Part shown: positions 15,098 to 24,198 of the stretch, piece after piece
Layout: every line of letters starts with the position of its first letter
Position numbering within the stretch: the first letter of the stretch is position 1
NCBI RefSeq assembly: GCF_002160135.1
Contig: NZ_NFJZ01000009.1
Coordinates: forward strand, 1-64,000
Length of the DNA: 64,000 nucleotides
Direction of reading: 5' to 3'
From: Lachnoclostridium sp. An196
GTDB lineage: Bacteria > Bacillota > Clostridia > Lachnospirales > Lachnospiraceae
The notes under the pieces: model-generated
Seen by the model: the letters and a program-made list of their open reading frames with translations, nothing else
What the model was told of the DNA's origin: nothing
Database searches by the model: none
Program-made: the position numbers and the translations under genes

Positions 15098-15912
15098 TGA
15101 AATCATTTATTACGAGGCTCCTTAGCGGGATCGTCCTGGTGGCGGTGATCGTGCTGACCTGCTGGCGCGGCGGCGACGTACTGTGGGCGTTGGTGCTTGC
15201 CATCAGCATGATCGGTTTGCGGGAGTTTTACAAGGTATTCGGCCTGAAGGACCCGGACGATATACTGGCGGCTGCGGGGTACCTTGGCGCGGCGGCGTGG
15301 ATGATCCTGTGCAGAGCCTGTTCCGGAAGCGGACAGACGCTGCAGATGGAAAAGATGTGGCTGGTGCTTCCGGCGCTGTTTATCCTGATCCTTGCCGTCT
15401 ATGTGTTTACTTTTCCCAGATATGAGACTCAGCAGGTAATGGCGGTATTTTTCGGCGTGGTCTATATCCCGGTCATGCTGTCCTTCATCTATCAGACCAG
15501 AATGGGAGACGACGGGTTCTATCTGGTATGGCTGATCTTTCTCTGTTCCTGGGGATGCGATACATTCGCGTACTGTACCGGCATGCTGATCGGAAAACAC
15601 AGGCTTGCTCCTGTCCTGAGTCCGAAAAAATCCATCGAGGGCGCTGTGGGAGGCGTGCTTGGAGCGGCGGCGCTGGGGGCTGTCTATGCGGCTTTCATCG
15701 AGGAACCTCCCGCAGCGTACGCGGCGATCTGCGCGGTGGGCGCAGTGGCGTCGCAGATCGGCGATCTGGCAGCTTCCGCAGTGAAGCGGCAGCATGGAAT
15801 CAAAGATTACGGGAAACTGATACCTGGGCATGGAGGAATTCTGGACCGTTTCGACAGTGTGATCGTGACGGCGCCCATGATCTATACCCTGGCGGTTCTG
15901 TTTGTATCATAG
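15097..15912 (+). CDS. cdsA: Phosphatidate cytidylyltransferase (CDP-diglyceride synthase)
   Basis: 271 residues with 7-8 membrane segments. It makes CDP-diacylglycerol, the precursor of membrane phospholipids. The family signature is present near the C-terminus: SQIGDLAASAVKRQHGIKDY, then GKLIPGHGGILDRFDS. Also SPKKSIEGAVGG near residue 175. It overlaps uppS and is followed by dxr after 44 bases. Confidence 0.96.
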   Translation: MKSFITRLLSGIVLVAVIVLTCWRGGDVLWALVLAISMIGLREFYKVFGLKDPDDILAAAGYLGAAAWMILCRACSGSGQTLQMEKMWLVLPALFILILAVYVFTFPRYETQQVMAVFFGVVYIPVMLSFIYQTRMGDDGFYLVWLIFLCSWGCDTFAYCTGMLIGKHRLAPVLSPKKSIEGAVGGVLGAAALGAVYAAFIEEPPAAYAAICAVGAVASQIGDLAASAVKRQHGIKDYGKLIPGHGGILDRFDSVIVTAPMIYTLAVLFVS

Positions 15913-15956
15913 GAACTTTCCGGCGGGTATATGCCGGAAGAAAAAGGAGAAAATAG

Positions 15957-17099
15957 ATGAAAAAAATAGCGATACTGGGATCTACCGGTTCCATCGGGAC
16001 ACAGACTCTGGAGGTGGCCAGAAATAACGGAGACCTGGAGATCACGGCGTTGGCCGCAGGTTCCAATATTGATCTGCTGGAAAGACAGATCAGGGAATTC
16101 CGTCCGCCGCTGGCGGCCGTGTGGACGGAAGAAAAAGCAAAAGAACTGAGGATCCGGACAGCGGATCTGGATGTAAAGATCGTATCCGGGATGGAGGGAC
16201 TTCTGGAAGTGGCAGCGCAGCCGGAATCCGAGATTCTGGTAACGGCCATTGTGGGAATGATAGGAATCCGTCCTACCATTGCGGCAATGAAGGCAGGAAA
16301 AGATATCGCGCTGGCAAACAAGGAGACGCTGGTAACTGCGGGGCATATTATTATGCCGCTGGCAAAGGAGAAAGGGGTACGTATTCTGCCGGTAGACAGC
16401 GAGCACAGCGCAATTTTTCAGTGCCTGAACGGAGAGAACAGGGTTCAGCTGAAAAAGATTCTTCTGACTGCGTCCGGCGGACCTTTCCGCGGCAAGAAAA
16501 AGGAAGAACTGAAAAATGTACAGGTGGAAGACGCGCTGAAACACCCGAACTGGCATATGGGACGCAAGATTACCATCGATTCTGCGACATTGGTAAACAA
16601 AGGCCTGGAGATGATGGAAGCCCGGTGGCTGTTCGGCGTGGAACCGGATAATATCCAGATCGTGGTTCAGCCGAAGAGCATCATTCATTCCATGGTGGAA
16701 TTTGTAGACGGGGCTGTGATTGCTCAGCTGGGGACTCCGGACATGAAGCTGCCGATCCAGTATGCGCTTTATTATCCGGAACGAAGATATCTGCCGGGAG
16801 ACCGGCTGGATTTCTGGACACTGGGACAGATTACTTTCGAGAAACCGGATATGGAGAATTTCCCCGGACTGCGGCTGGCGTTTGACGCGGCAGCGGCAGG
16901 AGGGAGCCTTCCGACTGTATACAATGCGGCTAATGAACGCGCGGTAGCCATGTTTCTGGAGAAAAAGATCGGTTTCCTGGAGATTCCGGAGATCATTCAG
17001 AGCTGTATGGAGGCCCATCGCGTGATCCCGGAGCCGACGGTGGAGCAGATCCTGGAGACGGAAGAGGAAACCTATGAAATGATTAAAGGCAGGTGGTAA
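15957..17099 (+). CDS. dxr: 1-deoxy-D-xylulose 5-phosphate reductoisomerase
   Basis: 380 residues. It converts DXP to MEP with NADPH in the non-mevalonate isoprenoid pathway, feeding uppS upstream. Motifs: IAILGSTGSIGTQTLEV (NADPH-binding), ALANKETLV, PVDSEHSAIFQCL (metal-binding Asp/Glu), TASGGPFR and HPNWHMGRKITIDSATLVNK. AAAGGAG precedes the ATG. Its stop is one base before the rseP start. Confidence 0.97.
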   Translation: MKKIAILGSTGSIGTQTLEVARNNGDLEITALAAGSNIDLLERQIREFRPPLAAVWTEEKAKELRIRTADLDVKIVSGMEGLLEVAAQPESEILVTAIVGMIGIRPTIAAMKAGKDIALANKETLVTAGHIIMPLAKEKGVRILPVDSEHSAIFQCLNGENRVQLKKILLTASGGPFRGKKKEELKNVQVEDALKHPNWHMGRKITIDSATLVNKGLEMMEARWLFGVEPDNIQIVVQPKSIIHSMVEFVDGAVIAQLGTPDMKLPIQYALYYPERRYLPGDRLDFWTLGQITFEKPDMENFPGLRLAFDAAAAGGSLPTVYNAANERAVAMFLEKKIGFLEIPEIIQSCMEAHRVIPEPTVEQILETEEETYEMIKGRW

Positions 17100-17100
17100 A

Positions 17101-18132
17101 TTGAGCATCATACTGGCGCTTATTATATTCAGCCTGATCGTGATCGTTCACGAACTGGGGCATTTTTTACTTGCAAAATGGAATGGAATCACGGTGACAG
17201 AATTTTCTGTGGGTATGGGACCCAGGCTGCTGAGCCATGAATGGGGAGGCACCCGGTATTCTCTGAAGCTTTTTCCCTTCGGCGGTTCCTGTATGATGGT
17301 AGGGGAAGATGAAGAGAGCAGCGAAGAAGGTTCTTTCGGAAGCAAATCTGTGTGGGCGCGGATCGCCGTAGTGGCGGCAGGGCCGGTTTTTAATTTCCTG
17401 CTGGGATTTGTGCTGTCGGTGATTTTGGTGTCCTGTCTGGGATACGACCGCCCGGTGATTAACGTAACGCCGGGATATCCGGCAGAAGCGGCCGGGATGC
17501 AGGACGGGGACGAGATCATCCGCCTGAATGGAAGACGTGTATATCTGTACAGGGAGATCACGTTGTTCAATAATCTGCATCAGGGCGAGACTCTGGAGGT
17601 GACTTACCGCAGGGACGGTGAGACGCATGCCGTGGTTCTGACTCCGATGAAAGACGAGGAAACCGGCTGGTATTATTATGGCTTCGGCGCAGCGGAGGCC
17701 AGGACACATGGAAATGTATTCCAGACACTGGGCTACAGCGCGGCGGAGATGAGATACTGGCTGAAAGCGACGGTCGAAAGTCTGGCGGAACTGGTACAGG
17801 GAAATGTTGGGTTGGATGACATGTCGGGACCTGTTGGAATCGTGGATGCCATCGGACAGACATACGAGGCTAACCGGGCGGACGGCTGGTATTATGTGAC
17901 CCTGAGTATGGTGATGATGTCGGTGCTTCTGACGGTAAACCTGGGTGTCATGAACCTTTTGCCTATTCCGGCATTGGATGGCGGACGGCTTGTTTTCCTG
18001 ATCCTTGAGGCGGTTCGGGGAAAGGCGATCCCGCAGGAGAAAGAGGGAATGGTACATTTTGTGGGATTCATGCTGCTCATGTGCCTGATGGTAGTGATCC
18101 TGTTCAATGATGTGAAAAATGTATTCTTCTGA
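17101..18132 (+). CDS. rseP: Site-2 intramembrane zinc metalloprotease RseP
   Basis: 343 residues, starting at TTG one base after dxr. HELGH at residues 18-22 in the first membrane segment is the zinc motif. A PDZ domain covers about 115-195 (GYPAEAAGMQDGDEIIRLNG). The NLLPIPALDGGR motif near residue 285 supplies the third zinc ligand. It cleaves membrane-bound anti-sigma factors and signal-peptide remnants. Last gene of the pyrH run, followed by a strong terminator. Confidence 0.95.
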   Translation: MSIILALIIFSLIVIVHELGHFLLAKWNGITVTEFSVGMGPRLLSHEWGGTRYSLKLFPFGGSCMMVGEDEESSEEGSFGSKSVWARIAVVAAGPVFNFLLGFVLSVILVSCLGYDRPVINVTPGYPAEAAGMQDGDEIIRLNGRRVYLYREITLFNNLHQGETLEVTYRRDGETHAVVLTPMKDEETGWYYYGFGAAEARTHGNVFQTLGYSAAEMRYWLKATVESLAELVQGNVGLDDMSGPVGIVDAIGQTYEANRADGWYYVTLSMVMMSVLLTVNLGVMNLLPIPALDGGRLVFLILEAVRGKAIPQEKEGMVHFVGFMLLMCLMVVILFNDVKNVFF

Positions 18133-18142
18133 TGAAAAGCTG

Positions 18143-18177
18143 AAGGGGCAGGCTCTTGGAAAAGAGCTGCCCCTTTT
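18143..18177. terminator. Bidirectional terminator between rseP and the convergent membrane gene
   Basis: AAGGGGCAG-g-CTCTT, short loop, AAGAG-CTGCCCCTT then TTTT. It is symmetrical enough (AAGG...CCTT) to act on both strands. Confidence 0.85.
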
Positions 18178-18178
18178 T

Positions 18179-20086
18179 TCAGATTTGTCCGTCGGTCTTT
18201 TGCCCGGAGGAAATATAGAGTCCTGTCAGAATAACGCACGGCAGACATAGAGATATGGCAAACAGATACCGGAAATACCAGCCGTATGCCGGACCGGCAA
18301 TGCAGACCAGCAGGGCGACCAGCAGAGGCGTCGTGACGGACAGGGAATCGCGTTTCCGTCTTGCGAGACAGTAAAAAGCCCACAGCAGCAGTCCCCATAC
18401 ATAGAAAGCAGGCATCCGCAGAAGGGAGAGCACCGGAAGAGAGAAAAGAGCGTCCCGGAAAGTCTCATATGTATTTCGTATACTCTGCAGAAAAGACGGA
18501 TAATGGAAATCCGCTCCGTATGTTTCCAGAGAGTCATTCAGTTTCTCCATATGCTCTTCGCTTTCGGCGTAGGAATTGACGCTGTTCAGGTAGCCGTCAG
18601 GGTAAAAATAGCCGTATATATTATTCATGGTGGCCTGGACATATATATCGGGGCGCTTTAGCAGCATTTGGAACCACACGCGGAAATATGCTGCGAGATC
18701 CTCGCCGGTGGCATCGTCGTTGAAGGTGCCTTTTACCTGATCCGACAGATTGGGATTATAAAGTTCGCCCAGATTTTCATAGTCAAGAATGGCGGAAATG
18801 GCTTCCGCCTCTTCTTCGGTAACCTGATCGCCTGCGTCCCGTATATAACGCGCGGTCTGCTGAAACGGGATCGACAGCATTTCCCTCCGACTGGAAGGTC
18901 TTACCTGAAAGGCCGGGAGCAGGATGTTGTTCCAGACAATAAACAGGCACAGGAAAACGATTCCCATATTTCTCCATAATTTTCTGCTTTTCCGATTGGC
19001 GGCCAGCAGTACCAGGAAGGTAATCAGCAACTGATAAATGCCGTCCTGCCGGAAAAAGAACATACCCAGAGCTGAGACGGTCAGCAGGATCTGATGAAAT
19101 ACCCGTTGTCGGTTTTCACCGCATCTTCCGGTGACGATACGAAAAAGCTGGACCAGAAAAACCATCAAAAATGCACAGAACGGGACGTCTTTAATACAGG
19201 TAAACATATAGTTCTGTGTCGTGGGTGACAGAAGAAAGAGAAGCATCAGCGGGATGACAGCCCGGCAGGGAGCTTTCAGTTCCATGAGAAGCTTTACGGT
19301 CCAGGACATGGCTGCCACAAGCAGCAGGAGCTGAAAAAGAGCGTAAAGGAACATGCCGGTGTTCATGGAGGAAAAGAGGATCCGTCCCAGTTCGGTGAAA
19401 AAATACATGGTCAGGGAATGGACGATCGGATGCTGGTTGCGCAGCGTTGCGGTTTCTTTCAGACCCTGGTACATATTGACGAGTTGTGTCCGCGTATCAT
19501 GCGTAAATATTGCCGGATATGAGAGAACCATATAGGGAAAGCAGGCAATCAGGAGAGTGAGAAAGCAGGTCCTGAAAGGATGTGTTTCCAGCGCGCCGAG
19601 ATAGCGGCGGATCACATAAGGAACCTGTTTTTTTTCAAAATGCATGAACGGAAGCCTGTCTGCAAAATCGAAAAGGCAGACGGTGCAGCAGAAAAAGAGC
19701 GCATACCATCCCGACAGAGCGATGCAGGATTTCAGAAGCTGCATGCTGCTCTCGAAAACCAGATTCCAGCTGTTGTCTGCGTAAAAGGAGTGTCCGAGAA
19801 TCATAAATACAGCAAAAAGAGCTGCCGGAATATGACAGCATAATTTTGCACGAACCGACAGAAAGCTGGTTTTGTATACGGTAAGCGCATGACGGTAAAA
19901 ATAAAGCAGAAACAAAAACAGAATAATATCCGTGATATGGACGCTTTGAAAAGATTCGATCACGGATAAAAGACTTTCGCCGCTTTCCGGAGGATTCAGA
20001 TCGGCGGAAAGTGCCAGGAGGGTAAGAGCACTGGCGATGAAATACAGAAATCTGAAAGGTGTCTTACCTGAAGCAGTTTGGTACAT
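18179..20086 (-). CDS. Polytopic membrane protein, DUF6020-like (GT-C glycosyltransferase-like)
   Basis: 635 residues with about 13-14 membrane segments. A loop after the middle helices carries FTHDTRTQLVNMYQG followed by NQHPIVHSL, resembling the Asp-containing first loop of GT-C glycosyltransferases. Large soluble regions lie at about 395-480. Such proteins in Lachnospiraceae are annotated as DUF6020 and are thought to act in cell-surface glycan assembly. Substrate unknown. It is transcribed alone from a promoter at 20126-20154, convergent to rseP. Confidence 0.65.
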   Translation of the reverse strand: MYQTASGKTPFRFLYFIASALTLLALSADLNPPESGESLLSVIESFQSVHITDIILFLFLLYFYRHALTVYKTSFLSVRAKLCCHIPAALFAVFMILGHSFYADNSWNLVFESSMQLLKSCIALSGWYALFFCCTVCLFDFADRLPFMHFEKKQVPYVIRRYLGALETHPFRTCFLTLLIACFPYMVLSYPAIFTHDTRTQLVNMYQGLKETATLRNQHPIVHSLTMYFFTELGRILFSSMNTGMFLYALFQLLLLVAAMSWTVKLLMELKAPCRAVIPLMLLFLLSPTTQNYMFTCIKDVPFCAFLMVFLVQLFRIVTGRCGENRQRVFHQILLTVSALGMFFFRQDGIYQLLITFLVLLAANRKSRKLWRNMGIVFLCLFIVWNNILLPAFQVRPSSRREMLSIPFQQTARYIRDAGDQVTEEEAEAISAILDYENLGELYNPNLSDQVKGTFNDDATGEDLAAYFRVWFQMLLKRPDIYVQATMNNIYGYFYPDGYLNSVNSYAESEEHMEKLNDSLETYGADFHYPSFLQSIRNTYETFRDALFSLPVLSLLRMPAFYVWGLLLWAFYCLARRKRDSLSVTTPLLVALLVCIAGPAYGWYFRYLFAISLCLPCVILTGLYISSGQKTDGQI

Positions 20087-20125
20087 GAAATAGATTCCCT
20101 TCTTTCTGGTATAAAATTAAATGGG

Positions 20126-20154
20126 ATTATAGCACGCATGAATCAGGGATGCAA
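20126..20154 (-). promoter_or_regulatory. Promoter of the membrane protein gene (minus strand)
   Basis: Read on the minus strand: TTGCAT (20149-20154), 17 bp, TATAAT (20126-20131), 40 bases before the gene start. Confidence 0.65.
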
Positions 20155-20194
20155 GAAGAGCGGAAGTTATTTTCGGAAGAATTGCCGGTTGCGA

Positions 20195-20223
20195 TTGAAA
20201 AAAAGAGGCCTTTGTGCTAAACT
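20195..20223 (+). promoter_or_regulatory. Promoter of ychF
   Basis: TTGAAA (20195-20200), 17 bp, TAAACT (20218-20223). The leader to the ATG at 20326 is about 95 bases. Nothing else is evident in it. Confidence 0.6.
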
Positions 20224-20325
20224 TTGTAATTGCGCCGGACTCTTTTGGACTGAGGGCGTAAAAAGGGCGTAGAAGCAAATTGAAAAGCCTGAAAACACTG
20301 ATAAATAAAGGAGATGTGAAGATAT

Positions 20326-21426
20326 ATGAAATTAGGTATCGTGGGACTCCCCAATGTGGGCAAGAGCACCCTTTTTAATTCTTTGACCAAGGCCGGCGCA
20401 GAGTCGGCAAACTATCCCTTCTGTACCATTGATCCCAATGTGGGCGTGGTTGCTGTACCGGATGAAAGACTGGGCAGGCTGGCGGATCTGTATCATTCCG
20501 CGAAAGTGACGCCGGCGGTGATTGAATTTGTGGATATTGCGGGACTGGTAAAAGGCGCTTCCAAGGGAGAGGGCCTCGGCAATCAGTTTCTTGCGAATAT
20601 CCGGGAAGTGGATGCGATCATCCATGTGGTGAGATGTTTCGAGGATCCTAATGTGGTTCATGTAGACGGCAGTGTGGATCCGCTGCGCGATATTGAGACG
20701 ATCAATCTGGAACTGATTTTTTCTGATATTGAGATTCTGGAGAGAAGGATCGCCAAGACCTCCAGGGGAGCCAGAAACGATAAGACACTTGCCAAAGAAC
20801 TGGATCTGATGCAGCGGATTAAAGCACATCTGGAAGAAGGCAAGACTGCCAAAACTTTTGGCGGGCTGGATGACGAGGAAGAGCAGGCGTGGTTTGCCTC
20901 CTACAATCTGCTGACGGCAAAGCCGGTGATCTATGCTGCGAATGTGTCGGAAGATGATCTGGCAGATGATGGAGCTTCCAATCCCAATGTACAGAAGGTG
21001 CGTGAGTTTGCCGCGTCGGAACACAGCGAAGTATTTGTGATCTGTGCCCAGATCGAGGAAGAGATTTCGGAACTGGAAGAAGATGAAAAGAAAATGTTTC
21101 TGGAAGATCTGGGAATCAAGACTTCCGGTCTGGACAAATTGATCCAGGCAAGCTACCGTATTCTGGGGCTGATCAGCTATCTGACAGCAGGAGAAAAAGA
21201 GACCAGGGCATGGACAATTAAAGTGGGGACCAAGGCGCCCCAGGCGGCAGGTAAGATTCATTCAGATTTTGAGAGAGGATTTATCCGCGCAGAAGTAGTG
21301 AACTATCAGGATCTGCTGGATTGCGGTTCCATCGCGGCCGCCAGAGCAAAAGGGCTGGTTGGCTCGGAGGGGAAAGAATATGTGGTTAAGGACGGAGATG
21401 TGATTGAATTCCTGTTCAATGTGTAA
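20326..21426 (+). CDS. ychF: Redox-regulated P-loop ATPase YchF/EngD
   Basis: 366 residues, Obg-family. P-loop GLPNVGKST at residues 6-14, switch II DIAGLVKGASKGEGLGNQFL near 65-84, and NVSEDDLADDG in place of the usual NKxD. The C-terminal TGS domain (about 280-366) ends in EGKEYVVKDGDVIEFLFNV. YchF proteins hydrolyse ATP rather than GTP, bind ribosomes and respond to oxidative stress. AAAGGAGATG precedes the start. Single-gene unit by its own promoter. Confidence 0.96.
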   Translation: MKLGIVGLPNVGKSTLFNSLTKAGAESANYPFCTIDPNVGVVAVPDERLGRLADLYHSAKVTPAVIEFVDIAGLVKGASKGEGLGNQFLANIREVDAIIHVVRCFEDPNVVHVDGSVDPLRDIETINLELIFSDIEILERRIAKTSRGARNDKTLAKELDLMQRIKAHLEEGKTAKTFGGLDDEEEQAWFASYNLLTAKPVIYAANVSEDDLADDGASNPNVQKVREFAASEHSEVFVICAQIEEEISELEEDEKKMFLEDLGIKTSGLDKLIQASYRILGLISYLTAGEKETRAWTIKVGTKAPQAAGKIHSDFERGFIRAEVVNYQDLLDCGSIAAARAKGLVGSEGKEYVVKDGDVIEFLFNV

Positions 21427-21461
21427 GAACATGTTTGTCGAATTCTGTCGACAACATTCGG

Positions 21462-21490
21462 TTGAAAAATGTCGTAAATAGAAATAAAAT
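21462..21490 (+). promoter_or_regulatory. Promoter of lgt
   Basis: TTGAAA (21462-21467), 17 bp, TAAAAT (21485-21490). Just upstream is an inverted repeat TTGTCGA / TCGACAA after the ychF stop. Confidence 0.6.
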
Positions 21491-21538
21491 AGAGACGTAA
21501 GCCGTACAGGGCGGTTTGCATGGAAAGGACTTTCAACA

Positions 21539-22432
21539 ATGAACACATCAATCAACTTTCCACATCTGGGAATCTACCTGGAGCATGTGGGGAAATCCAT
21601 CTCTGTATTTGGATTCGATATCGCCTATTACGGAATTATCATAGGATGTTCCATCCTGCTGGGGCTGTACCTGGCGCAGAGAGAGGCGAAAAGGACCGGT
21701 CAGAATCCGGATACATACACAGATATGGTGATTTACGCCATTATTGTATCTGTTATTTGTGCGAGAGCATATTATGTGATTTTCTCATGGGATCATTACA
21801 AGGACAACCTGCTCAGTATTTTTAACCTGAGGCAGGGAGGCCTCGCCATCTATGGAGGGATCATTGGAGCAGTGGCTACGGTTTATGTCTACAGCCGTGT
21901 AAAGAAACTTTCTTTTCCGCTGCTTCTGGATACAGCCTGTATCGGACTGGTAGCCGGTCAGATTTTGGGACGCTGGGGAAATTTTTTCAACAGAGAAGCA
22001 TTTGGAGGATATACGGACAGCCTGTTTGCCATGCAGCTTCCGGTAAGCGCTGTTCGAGTCAATGAGATTACGGAAGAAATGTGGGCGCATGTACAGGTGA
22101 TTGGAGGAGAACAGTTTATTCAGGTACATCCGACATTCCTGTATGAGTCCATCTGGAATCTGGGTGTTCTCTGTTTTCTGTACTGGTATCGTGACCGGAA
22201 AAAATTCCGGGGCGAACTTTTCCTGACATATGTGTTGGGATACGGCCTTGGCAGGGTCTGGATTGAAGGCCTTCGGACAGACCAGCTGCAGATCGGCAGT
22301 ACGGGTATTCCGGTATCACAGTTGTTGGCGGGCGTGCTGATTCTTGTTTCCCTGTTTTTGATCATCATGGGTAGGCGCAGAGCGGTCAGGGAGGAACATG
22401 GACAGACAGAAGAGGATCAAGCTGGCGATTGA
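21539..22432 (+). CDS. lgt: Prolipoprotein diacylglyceryl transferase
   Basis: 297 residues, 7 membrane segments. It transfers diacylglycerol from phosphatidylglycerol to the lipobox Cys of prolipoproteins, including substrate-binding proteins such as those encoded later in this window. Motifs: RQGGLAIYGGIIGA near residue 95 and GRWGNFFNREAFGG near 145 (the Lgt signature), HPTFLYESIWNLG near 197. The end is charged and overlaps the next small gene by 35 bases. Confidence 0.96.
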   Translation: MNTSINFPHLGIYLEHVGKSISVFGFDIAYYGIIIGCSILLGLYLAQREAKRTGQNPDTYTDMVIYAIIVSVICARAYYVIFSWDHYKDNLLSIFNLRQGGLAIYGGIIGAVATVYVYSRVKKLSFPLLLDTACIGLVAGQILGRWGNFFNREAFGGYTDSLFAMQLPVSAVRVNEITEEMWAHVQVIGGEQFIQVHPTFLYESIWNLGVLCFLYWYRDRKKFRGELFLTYVLGYGLGRVWIEGLRTDQLQIGSTGIPVSQLLAGVLILVSLFLIIMGRRRAVREEHGQTEEDQAGD

Positions 22433-22559
22433 ACGTCAGCGCATAAAGCTGGAGTATCTGGTGGAGAAGGACAGCAGCCTGGAAGGCCTGCTGGCAGAGT
22501 CACAGAAGCTGGATCGGCTGATCGAACGTTACGAAGCGGAAAATACAACTTCATATTGA
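22398..22559 (+). CDS. Spo0E-like sporulation regulatory protein, 53 residues
   Basis: A very small gene that begins inside lgt (35-base overlap, other frame) behind GGGAGGAAC. The product is two short helices: RIKLAIERQRIKLEYLVE and LLAESQKLDRLIERYE. The SQKLD motif matches the SQ-x-LD signature of Spo0E-type aspartyl phosphatases, which dephosphorylate Spo0A~P and delay sporulation. Size, two-helix layout and motif all fit. Which phosphoprotein it acts on cannot be told from the sequence. Confidence 0.75.
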   Translation: MDRQKRIKLAIERQRIKLEYLVEKDSSLEGLLAESQKLDRLIERYEAENTTSY

Positions 22560-22573
22560 CAGACAGAAGAAAA

Positions 22574-22620
22574 GAGACTCTTATAGGACTGCTGCTGCGG
22601 CCCTATGAGGGTTCTTTTTT
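22574..22620 (+). terminator. Terminator after lgt and the Spo0E-like gene
   Basis: GACTCTTATAGG, loop, CCTATGAGGGTTC with two bulged bases, then TTTTTT. Confidence 0.75.
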
Positions 22621-22685
22621 TGTGCATTTTCACCGGAAAATGAAGGAAAAACAAAGAGTTTCTGAAGAATCCCTTAAGAAACCTA

Positions 22686-22714
22686 TTGCAATTTTGGCAA
22701 ATCCGGGGTATGAT
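22686..22714 (+). promoter_or_regulatory. Promoter of the mraZ division cluster
   Basis: TTGCAA (22686-22691), 17 bp, TATGAT (22709-22714). The transcription start would fall near 22721, at the edge of the MraZ boxes. Confidence 0.75.
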
Positions 22715-22725
22715 TAACAAGTAAG

Positions 22726-22750
22726 TGGTGAAAAGTGGTTTTTAGTGGTT
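22726..22750 (+). promoter_or_regulatory. MraZ operator: three TGGNN boxes at 10-bp period
   Basis: TGGTG-aaaag-TGGTT-tttag-TGGTT: three TGG boxes spaced exactly 10 bp, the arrangement of known MraZ binding sites, with a further TGGGG about two turns downstream. It sits just after the predicted start of transcription, fitting autorepression by MraZ. Confidence 0.75.
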
Positions 22751-22799
22751 CCAAAAGGTATAAAAGTGGGGCCATTCAGGCGGAAGAGGGTGCATATCG

Positions 22800-23231
22800 A
22801 TGTTCATGGGCGAGTACAGACATACGGTAGATCCCAAGGGCAGGCTGATTATACCCTCGAAGTTCCGGGAACTGCTCGGCGGCGAGTTTGTTGTGACAAG
22901 AGGACTGGATGGCTGCCTTTTCGTGTATCCTATGAACAGTTGGGAAGCTTATGTGCAGCAGCTTCAGAAACTGCCTCTTACCGATAAAAATGCCAGACTT
23001 TTTACCAGATTTATCATCGCAGGAGCGACTACCTGTGAACTGGACAAGCAGGGAAGAATACTGCTTCCGGTGACGCTCAGAGAATTCGCTCATATAGAAA
23101 AAGATGTGCTGTTGGCAGGGATGCTGGATCATATTGAGATCTGGAATGAAGAGCTTTGGAAAGAAAATGCAGATTTCAGCAATATGGATGTGATCGCGGA
23201 GCATCTGAACGGGCTGGGCAGCAGAGAGTAA
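22800..23231 (+). CDS. mraZ: Transcriptional regulator MraZ
   Basis: 143 residues with two AbrB-like SpoVT domains: N-terminal [20 protein letters not shown] and C-terminal [19 protein letters not shown], each with the D-x-K/Q-GR-I/L-x-P core. It forms a ring that binds repeated TGG boxes and represses its own division and cell wall operon. Such boxes lie upstream. First gene of the cluster, 11 bases before rsmH. Confidence 0.96.
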   Translation: MFMGEYRHTVDPKGRLIIPSKFRELLGGEFVVTRGLDGCLFVYPMNSWEAYVQQLQKLPLTDKNARLFTRFIIAGATTCELDKQGRILLPVTLREFAHIEKDVLLAGMLDHIEIWNEELWKENADFSNMDVIAEHLNGLGSRE

Positions 23232-23242
23232 GGAGACGGCTC

Positions 23243-24178
23243 ATGGAGTTCAGACATTATTCCGTCATGTTGGAGGAGACGATCGAGCAGCTGAAGATCC
23301 GCCCGGACGGGATCTATGTGGATGGAACCCTGGGCGGAGGAGGACATGCCTTTGAGGTGTGCAGAAGACTTTCCGAGAAAGGACATTTCTATGGGATTGA
23401 TCAGGATGAAGCGGCTATAAAAGCTGCCGGGGAACGCCTTGCAGAATTCAAAGACAAGGTGACGATCATCCGGAGCAATTACTGCCATATGAAAGAGGAG
23501 CTGAAGAACCGGGAAGTCGGGCAGGTGGATGGTATTCTGCTGGATCTGGGGGTCTCTTCTTATCAGCTGGATGAAGCGGAAAGAGGTTTTACCTACAGGG
23601 AAGATGTACCGCTGGACATGCGTATGGATCAGAGACAGGATAAGACAGCAAGAGATATTGTCAATGCCTACAGCGAGACAGAGCTGTACCGTATCATCAG
23701 AGACTACGGAGAAGATAAATTTGCAAAAAACATTGCCAGACATATTGTACAGGCGAGAGAGATAAAACCGATTGAGACTACAGGGGAACTGGTGGAGATT
23801 ATCAAGTCAGCCATCCCCATGAAGATACGGATGCAGAAAGGGCATCCGGCAAAACAGACATTTCAGGCAATCCGGATTGAACTGAATCAGGAACTGGAAG
23901 TTCTCAAGGATTCTCTGGAAGACATGGCGGACATGCTCCGGCCGGGAGGGAGACTGTGCATCATTACCTTCCATTCCCTGGAAGACCGGATTGTAAAAAA
24001 TGCGTTCCGTACTTTTGAACATCCCTGCACATGTCCCAGTTCTTTTCCGGTATGTGTGTGCGGGAAGATTCCAAAAGGCAAAGTAGTTACCAAAAAACCG
24101 ATTCTTCCCTCGGAGAAAGAACTGGAAGAAAACAGCCGTTCCAAGAGCGCGAAGCTTCGGGTTTTTGAAAGGGAGTAA
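23243..24178 (+). CDS. rsmH: 16S rRNA (cytosine(1402)-N(4))-methyltransferase
   Basis: 311 residues. N4-methylates C1402 in the decoding centre. Motifs: [13 protein letters not shown] at the start, [12 protein letters not shown] (SAM-binding), [33 protein letters not shown] and the end [13 protein letters not shown]. The start was set at the ATG after AAGGAGACGG. The open frame extends further up but overlaps mraZ. It is the constant second gene of the mraZ cluster. Confidence 0.96.
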   Translation: MEFRHYSVMLEETIEQLKIRPDGIYVDGTLGGGGHAFEVCRRLSEKGHFYGIDQDEAAIKAAGERLAEFKDKVTIIRSNYCHMKEELKNREVGQVDGILLDLGVSSYQLDEAERGFTYREDVPLDMRMDQRQDKTARDIVNAYSETELYRIIRDYGEDKFAKNIARHIVQAREIKPIETTGELVEIIKSAIPMKIRMQKGHPAKQTFQAIRIELNQELEVLKDSLEDMADMLRPGGRLCIITFHSLEDRIVKNAFRTFEHPCTCPSSFPVCVCGKIPKGKVVTKKPILPSEKELEENSRSKSAKLRVFERE

Positions 24179-24198
24179 AGAAAAAGGAAAGAAAGCGG

